From contig JAUSNQ010000057.1 of assembly GCA_030655595.1 (NCBI GenBank), positions 1-10,971 on the forward strand: a stretch of 10,971 bases of DNA, given 5' to 3'. Positions 8,159-10,971 of the stretch are shown piece by piece. Each line of letters opens with the position of its first letter. Position 1 is the stretch's first letter. Made by a program: the position numbers and the translations under genes. The notes beneath the pieces were generated by a model. That model worked only from the letters and a program-made list of their open reading frames with translations, was not told the DNA's origin and ran no database searches. This DNA comes from Paludibacter sp. (GTDB lineage Bacteria; Bacteroidota; Bacteroidia; Bacteroidales; Paludibacteraceae).

Positions 8159-8189
8159 TTTCAGAAGTTGTAAAATATTTTTATTTTTG
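8159..8189 (+). promoter_or_regulatory. Promoter-like sequence upstream of the ORF6N remnant
   Basis: On the plus strand, TTTC (8159-8162), 19 bases, then TATTTTTG (8182-8189) matches the Bacteroides pattern TTTG-N19-TAnnTTTG with one mismatch in the -33 element. The GCATTC that follows is a common context after such boxes. It points at the decayed ORF6N gene and is probably that gene's original promoter. It is divergent from the promoter of the barrel gene. Confidence 0.45.
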
Positions 8190-8205
8190 CATTCTCAACA
8201 GCAAG

Positions 8206-8232
8206 CAATCTTTTTCAAAAGGATTGGTTTTT
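8206..8232 (+). terminator. Hairpin with T-run just after the plus-strand promoter
   Basis: CAATC (8206-8210) pairs with GATTG (8222-8226). The stem can extend inward through CTTT/AAAG-type pairs, and a run of five T follows at 8228-8232. It lies about 10-20 bases past the expected start of transcription and before the remnant gene's ATG (8269). It could terminate leader transcripts early, or it could be chance in an AT-rich stretch. Confidence 0.3.
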
Positions 8233-8268
8233 ATGTTTGTTTATTTAGCCTGATAACCTATATTACTT

Positions 8269-8448
8269 ATGACTGTTGATTTACAACTTCACACATCGTA
8301 TATTCAAGAAAAAATTTACGAGATTCTCAGATAGAAAGTAATGCTGGATTTTGAATGGCAAAACTTGAGGTCGAATTTTGCGTCCTCAAATTGGGGAGGC
8401 ATTCGTTACAAACCACGAAGAAAGATTGGATTTACTGTCAATGAATAA
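8269..8448 (+). pseudogene. Decayed ORF6N (KilA-N-like) domain gene
   Basis: Reading plus-strand codons from the ATG at 8269 to the TAA at 8446-8448 gives 60 codons with one internal TAG (8332-8334). The pieces match parts of ORF6N-domain DNA-binding proteins in the correct order. The N-terminus reads IQEKIYEILR, stop, KVMLDF (family: IQ.KIYEIRGQKVMLDFDLAELY). The core reads EWQNLRSNFASSNWGGIRY (family: EW.NLRSQ..TSSWGGRRY). The tail is KPRRKIGFTVNE, like the 'P+..IGFK' endings common in the family. The segment between LDF and EWQ (about 30-35 residues) and most of the C-terminal half appear to have been deleted in frame, and TAG stands where the family has Gln (CAG to TAG is one change). ORF6N proteins are usually associated with phages or mobile elements. 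The family match is from memory; the decay is visible in the sequence. Confidence 0.6.
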
Positions 8449-8514
8449 TTCATTTAAATAATGAGTATGATTAATCAATTTTTGATTGAAAATATTATCG
8501 TTCAGGTCTTAATA

Positions 8515-8543
8515 AAAGAGCGCCCTTTTGTTGAGCGCTCTTT
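8515..8543 (-). terminator. Rho-independent terminator of the permease gene
   Basis: AAAGAGCGC and GCGCTCTTT form a perfect 9-base-pair stem with an 11-base loop. On the minus strand the stem runs into TTTTATT. It begins about 16 bases after the permease stop codon (8559). The GC-rich core and T-rich tail are the classic form. On the plus strand the tail TTTATATTTT is weaker but could also stop transcripts from the other side. Confidence 0.85.
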
Positions 8544-8558
8544 ATATTTTAGTATACA

Positions 8559-9848
8559 TCAAATAAAAATATACTTCAGAATAAACAACACAGCCAAAAT
8601 ATACATCCCAATACTAAGTTTCTTGAAATTACCTGCCAATAAGTTGATAATTACATAACTTAACAAGCCCAACGTAATACCTTCGGCGATGCTATATGAT
8701 AAAGGCATGGCGATGATACAAATAAAAGCAGGGATTGTTTCGGAGAAGTCATTGAACTCAAGATCCTTGATGGGTCCCAACATGTAAAGTCCAACCAAAA
8801 TCAGGGCAGGCGCTGTAGCCGCTCCCGGAATGGCGAGAAAGACAGGTGAGAAAAATAGCGCAACCGCAAAACACAATGCTGTTATCAATGCAGTCATACC
8901 GGTTCGTCCACCTTCAGAAACACCGGCGGCACTTTCTACATAGGTTGTTACTGTACTTGTCCCCAGCATGGCTCCTACCGTTGTTCCGATTGAATCAGCC
9001 ATAAATGCTTTCTTTGCATTTGGAATCTTTCCGTCTTTATCCAGCATGCCTGCTTTGGTTGAAACACCAACCAACGTACCAAGGGTATCGAAGATATCTA
9101 CAAATAAGAAAGTAAATACAACAATCAGCATATCAAAAGTGAAAATCTGGTCGAATTCAAATTTGAAGAAGATAGGTTCGATGGATGGAGGAACACTCAT
9201 AAAACCTTGAATTTGCGTGATACCCAGTGGAATACCGATTAAGGCTGTCAGGATGATACCGATCAACAAATCGCCTTTTACTTTTTTCACTACCAGCACA
9301 GAGGTGATAATCAAACCAATCAGTCCGAGCAAAGCTGTTCCTGAGGTGATATCTCCCAAGGTAACCAAGGTGGCGTTATGATTCACGATTACCCCTGCAT
9401 TTTGCAGACCAATAAAGGCTATGAATAAACCAATACCCGCACTGATGGCAGTTTTTACCGACTTGGGAATGGAGTTGGCAATCGCATCACGCACGTTGAA
9501 TACAGTTAATAAAATAAATATTACTCCTTCAATCAACACTGCTGTGAGGGCAAATTGCCAGGTGTGACCCATTCCGATTACAACTGCGTAAGCGAAAAAG
9601 GCATTCAATCCCATACCGGGTGCAAGGGCGAATGGCAATTTCGCCCAAAGTGCCATGACCAATGTACCGGCAATAGCAGCAATGGCCGTTGCAGTAAATA
9701 GTGCGTTTACATCCATGCCGGCATCCGACAAGATGATTGGATTCACGGCTAAAATATACGCCATGGTCAGGAACGTCGTTATACCGGCAATTACTTCCGT
9801 TTTCGGAGTCGTGCCGTTTTCCTTGAGTTTGAAGAATTTTTCTAACAT
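8559..9848 (-). CDS. NCS2/AzgA-type purine nucleobase permease
   Basis: This 429-residue integral inner-membrane protein has about 12-14 hydrophobic segments. Family motifs in order are EVIAGITTFLTMAYILAVNP (18-37), FALAPGMGLNAFFAY (73-87), SAGIGLFIAFIGLQNAG (136-152), FLFVDIFDTLGTLVGVSTKA (247-266), GTSTVTTYVESAAGVSEGGR (296-315) and GPIKDLEFNDFSETIPAF. These place it in the AzgA/PbuG/GhxP branch of the NCS2 family, which imports hypoxanthine, guanine or adenine by proton symport. Length is normal for that branch. Which purine it carries cannot be decided from sequence. The ATG at 9848 lies 4 bases after the stop of the DUF5020 gene, which suggests a shared mRNA and translational coupling. 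A strong terminator closes the unit. Confidence 0.93.
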   Translation of the reverse strand: MLEKFFKLKENGTTPKTEVIAGITTFLTMAYILAVNPIILSDAGMDVNALFTATAIAAIAGTLVMALWAKLPFALAPGMGLNAFFAYAVVIGMGHTWQFALTAVLIEGVIFILLTVFNVRDAIANSIPKSVKTAISAGIGLFIAFIGLQNAGVIVNHNATLVTLGDITSGTALLGLIGLIITSVLVVKKVKGDLLIGIILTALIGIPLGITQIQGFMSVPPSIEPIFFKFEFDQIFTFDMLIVVFTFLFVDIFDTLGTLVGVSTKAGMLDKDGKIPNAKKAFMADSIGTTVGAMLGTSTVTTYVESAAGVSEGGRTGMTALITALCFAVALFFSPVFLAIPGAATAPALILVGLYMLGPIKDLEFNDFSETIPAFICIIAMPLSYSIAEGITLGLLSYVIINLLAGNFKKLSIGMYILAVLFILKYIFI

Positions 9849-9852
9849 GATT

Positions 9853-10518
9853 TTACAAATTATATTTTACAGCAAGAGTTGGACAAACTTTAAAGCCAGC
9901 TACACCAGCAAAGTTATAACCAAATTCAATTTCACCTCCGGCAGAGATTTTCTTGTTGAAGTTATACCAGAGTTGTGGTTCTGATAAGAAAACATAATTG
10001 GTGCCGAGAAAACCGTTTTTTTCACGCCAGAAATCAGCAAAACCCGTAAAGGAAAGCTTGCCATTCAACATGTGCATGTACCATACAGCTGTCAACTGAA
10101 AGTTATGAGGATCGGTGTTCCCCTGAATTAATTTGTACATGGCAGATAAAGCAACTCCTTTTGAAAAATCCTCGCTGTTCAGGCTGTAAGTACCACCTAA
10201 CAAATAAGCATTGTTAATTTGAAAATTCATTCCGGTTTGTGCATGTAAACCTCCATTGTACTCGATATGAGCTGACAACGGGCCATCCCAGAATTTAAGT
10301 TCCCGTGCAATTTCGAAATAAGCTTCGGTCGGACCGTTGGCATCGTAGTTCATGTCCACAAAGTAAAATAAACTACCGTTTGCATCGGGTTTGAAACGCT
10401 CGATGGTGCTGGTCAGATAATTCCTGCCTGCTCCAAAATCGTAATGCAGTTGAAGATTGGTTTGAGCGATCAGTCCTGCACCTGCAAATAGCATGCATGC
10501 TAAAATCAGTTTTCTCAT
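9853..10518 (-). CDS. DUF5020 family outer-membrane protein, Tsx-like channel
   Basis: This 221-residue protein has a signal peptide (residues 1-18, probable cleavage LIA/QT). The mature part consists of short alternating amphipathic strands rich in Tyr, Phe and Trp (LQLHYDFG, SLFYFVDMNYDA, AYFEIARELKFW, LSAHIEYNGG, LTAVWYMHM, SFTGFADFWRE, PQLWYNFNKKISAGGEIEFG). This is the pattern of a small outer-membrane barrel of about 10-12 strands. It resembles Bacteroidetes DUF5020 proteins, which are related to the nucleoside-specific channel Tsx. The start at 10518 is followed directly by the signal peptide, and a consensus promoter lies about 55 bases upstream. It precedes the purine permease by 4 bases, which supports an inferred role as the outer-membrane entry route for nucleosides or purine bases. 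The barrel call is firm; substrate specificity is contextual. Confidence 0.8.
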   Translation of the reverse strand: MRKLILACMLFAGAGLIAQTNLQLHYDFGAGRNYLTSTIERFKPDANGSLFYFVDMNYDANGPTEAYFEIARELKFWDGPLSAHIEYNGGLHAQTGMNFQINNAYLLGGTYSLNSEDFSKGVALSAMYKLIQGNTDPHNFQLTAVWYMHMLNGKLSFTGFADFWREKNGFLGTNYVFLSEPQLWYNFNKKISAGGEIEFGYNFAGVAGFKVCPTLAVKYNL

Positions 10519-10571
10519 GAATTTTGAATTTTAATGATTAATAAATGATTGTAAAATTTAAAAAAATCACA

Positions 10572-10602
10572 CAAAAGTAGCAAAATGGAATAATTACACA
10601 AA
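10572..10602 (-). promoter_or_regulatory. Consensus Bacteroidetes promoter for the DUF5020-permease unit
   Basis: On the minus strand, TTTG (10602-10599), exactly 19 bases, then TACTTTTG (10579-10572) is a perfect match to the Bacteroides -33/-7 consensus. The expected transcription start is near 10565, giving a leader of roughly 45-50 bases that is very AT-rich and has no Shine-Dalgarno sequence. The leader is too short and too AT-rich to hold a purine riboswitch. Confidence 0.75.
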
Positions 10603-10603
10603 A

Positions 10604-10620
10604 AAAAATCAGTGATTTTT
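10604..10620 (-). terminator. AT-rich hairpin after the surface-barrel gene
   Basis: On the minus strand AAAAATC-ACT-GATTTTT forms a 7-base-pair stem with a 3-base loop and runs into a total of nine T. It lies about 28 bases after the stop codon of the upstream gene (10649) and directly abuts the -33 element of the next promoter. The low GC content makes it a weak terminator candidate. Confidence 0.4.
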
Positions 10621-10648
10621 GCTTGATTGTTGAAAAATGTTGAATTCT

Positions 10649-10971
10649 TTAAAACCAGAAACCAACATTGGCAGATACGACAATTTTGCGGTAAGTGTCG
10701 GAATAACCTACCGTAAATTCAACAGGACCGAAGGGTGATTTATAAGCATATGTTAATCCGGCACCCCAAATAGGCTTGTATGCATTGAATTGATTAAACT
10801 CATCGTTGTGAAATAGGAGGTTAGCAGCCAATGACAAATGATGATGTTTGTATAAACTTGTTCTGAATTCCATACAACCAATGAAGGTGTTCTTTTTTGT
10901 TGCCCAGAAGGAAGGTAAACCGTAAAAGGGCAGGTGATGATTGAACCTGACTTCATAATCTTTGGATGCAA
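10649..10971 (-). CDS. C-terminal end of a surface-barrel protein, probably patatin-like phospholipase
   Basis: The frame is open from the right edge to the TAA at 10649, giving 106 visible codons; the true start lies outside the window. The ATG at 10873 is internal, since the frame continues upstream without a stop (ASKDYEVRFNHHLPFYG at the edge). Strand-like segments (FIGCMEFRTSLYKHHHLSLA; IWGAGLTYAYKSPFGPVEFT; RKIVVSANVGFWF) and the final aromatic residue, typical of a barrel-insertion signal, mark the last strands of an Omp85/BamA-like barrel. The 'G.GLTYAYKSPFGPVEFTVGYS...GFWF' pattern resembles the C-terminal barrel of Bacteroidetes patatin-like phospholipases, where it follows an N-terminal lipase domain. 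That catalytic part is not visible, so a BamA/TamA-like barrel without lipase remains possible. Confidence 0.65.
   Translation of the reverse strand, partial: ASKDYEVRFNHHLPFYGLPSFWATKKNTFIGCMEFRTSLYKHHHLSLAANLLFHNDEFNQFNAYKPIWGAGLTYAYKSPFGPVEFTVGYSDTYRKIVVSANVGFWF

Noticed and set aside
8365..8389. TTGAGG/CCTCAA inverted repeat with 13-base spacer inside the ORF6N remnant
   Set aside because: The arms are short and fall within codons that fit the ORF6N family, so chance within a former coding sequence explains it.
8461..8658. Plus-strand reading frame of 65 codons starting just after the ORF6N remnant
   Set aside because: It runs through the permease terminator and antisense into the permease gene, has no recognisable motif and no promoter or start context of its own.
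10519..10571. Purine riboswitch in the leader of the DUF5020-permease unit
   Set aside because: The leader is only about 50 bases, almost entirely A/T, and shows no three-helix junction or conserved core.

Overview
This window looks like a chromosomal segment from a Bacteroidetes bacterium, most likely in or near the order Bacteroidales. Four observations support this. The outer-membrane proteins include an OMP_b-brl_3-type barrel with a carboxypeptidase-regulatory-like N-terminus, a DUF5020-type barrel and a patatin-type surface barrel. Promoters match the Bacteroides consensus (TTTG, about 19 bases, TAnnTTTG). Start codons lack Shine-Dalgarno sequences and sit in AT-rich leaders. Base composition is moderately AT-rich. 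All intact genes are on the minus strand, so transcription runs from right to left.

Right part (about 8.5-10.97 kb). The window opens with the last 106 codons of a surface-barrel protein, probably the C-terminal domain of a patatin-like phospholipase. After an AT-rich hairpin comes a textbook Bacteroidetes promoter. It drives a two-gene unit: a DUF5020 (Tsx-like) outer-membrane channel, then, 4 bases on, an NCS2/AzgA-type purine-base permease. The unit ends at a clear rho-independent terminator. The two proteins plausibly carry purine bases or nucleosides across the outer and inner membranes in turn.

Middle gap (about 8.02-8.56 kb). This gap has no intact gene, but it is not empty. On the plus strand there is a promoter-like sequence, a hairpin with a T-run, and the wreck of an ORF6N (KilA-N-like, phage/mobile-element-associated) gene. 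The wreck has one nonsense codon and two apparent in-frame internal deletions. On the minus strand there is a TAGCTTTG -7 box, followed by a perfect 7-base inverted repeat at the start of the leader of the large outer-membrane protein gene.

Left part (1-8.02 kb). Five minus-strand genes follow each other with gaps of 87, 29, 32 and 19 bases: a 933-residue TonB-receptor-like outer-membrane barrel; a 382-residue FkbO/Hyg5/XanB2-type chorismatase; a compact secreted DUF1549/DUF1553 protein; a secreted DUF1501 protein of the alkaline-phosphatase-like superfamily; and a secreted protein (5'-complete, cut off by the window edge) resembling the PPC-domain proteins found with DUF1549/DUF1501 in Planctomycetes. 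The last three form a planctomycete-style secreted trio in a Bacteroidetes background. The DUF1549 protein has lost the usual CxxCH-type motif. Linkage of this trio to a chorismate-converting enzyme and an outer-membrane barrel is the most unusual arrangement here. Co-transcription and common function are inferred only from spacing and shared strand.
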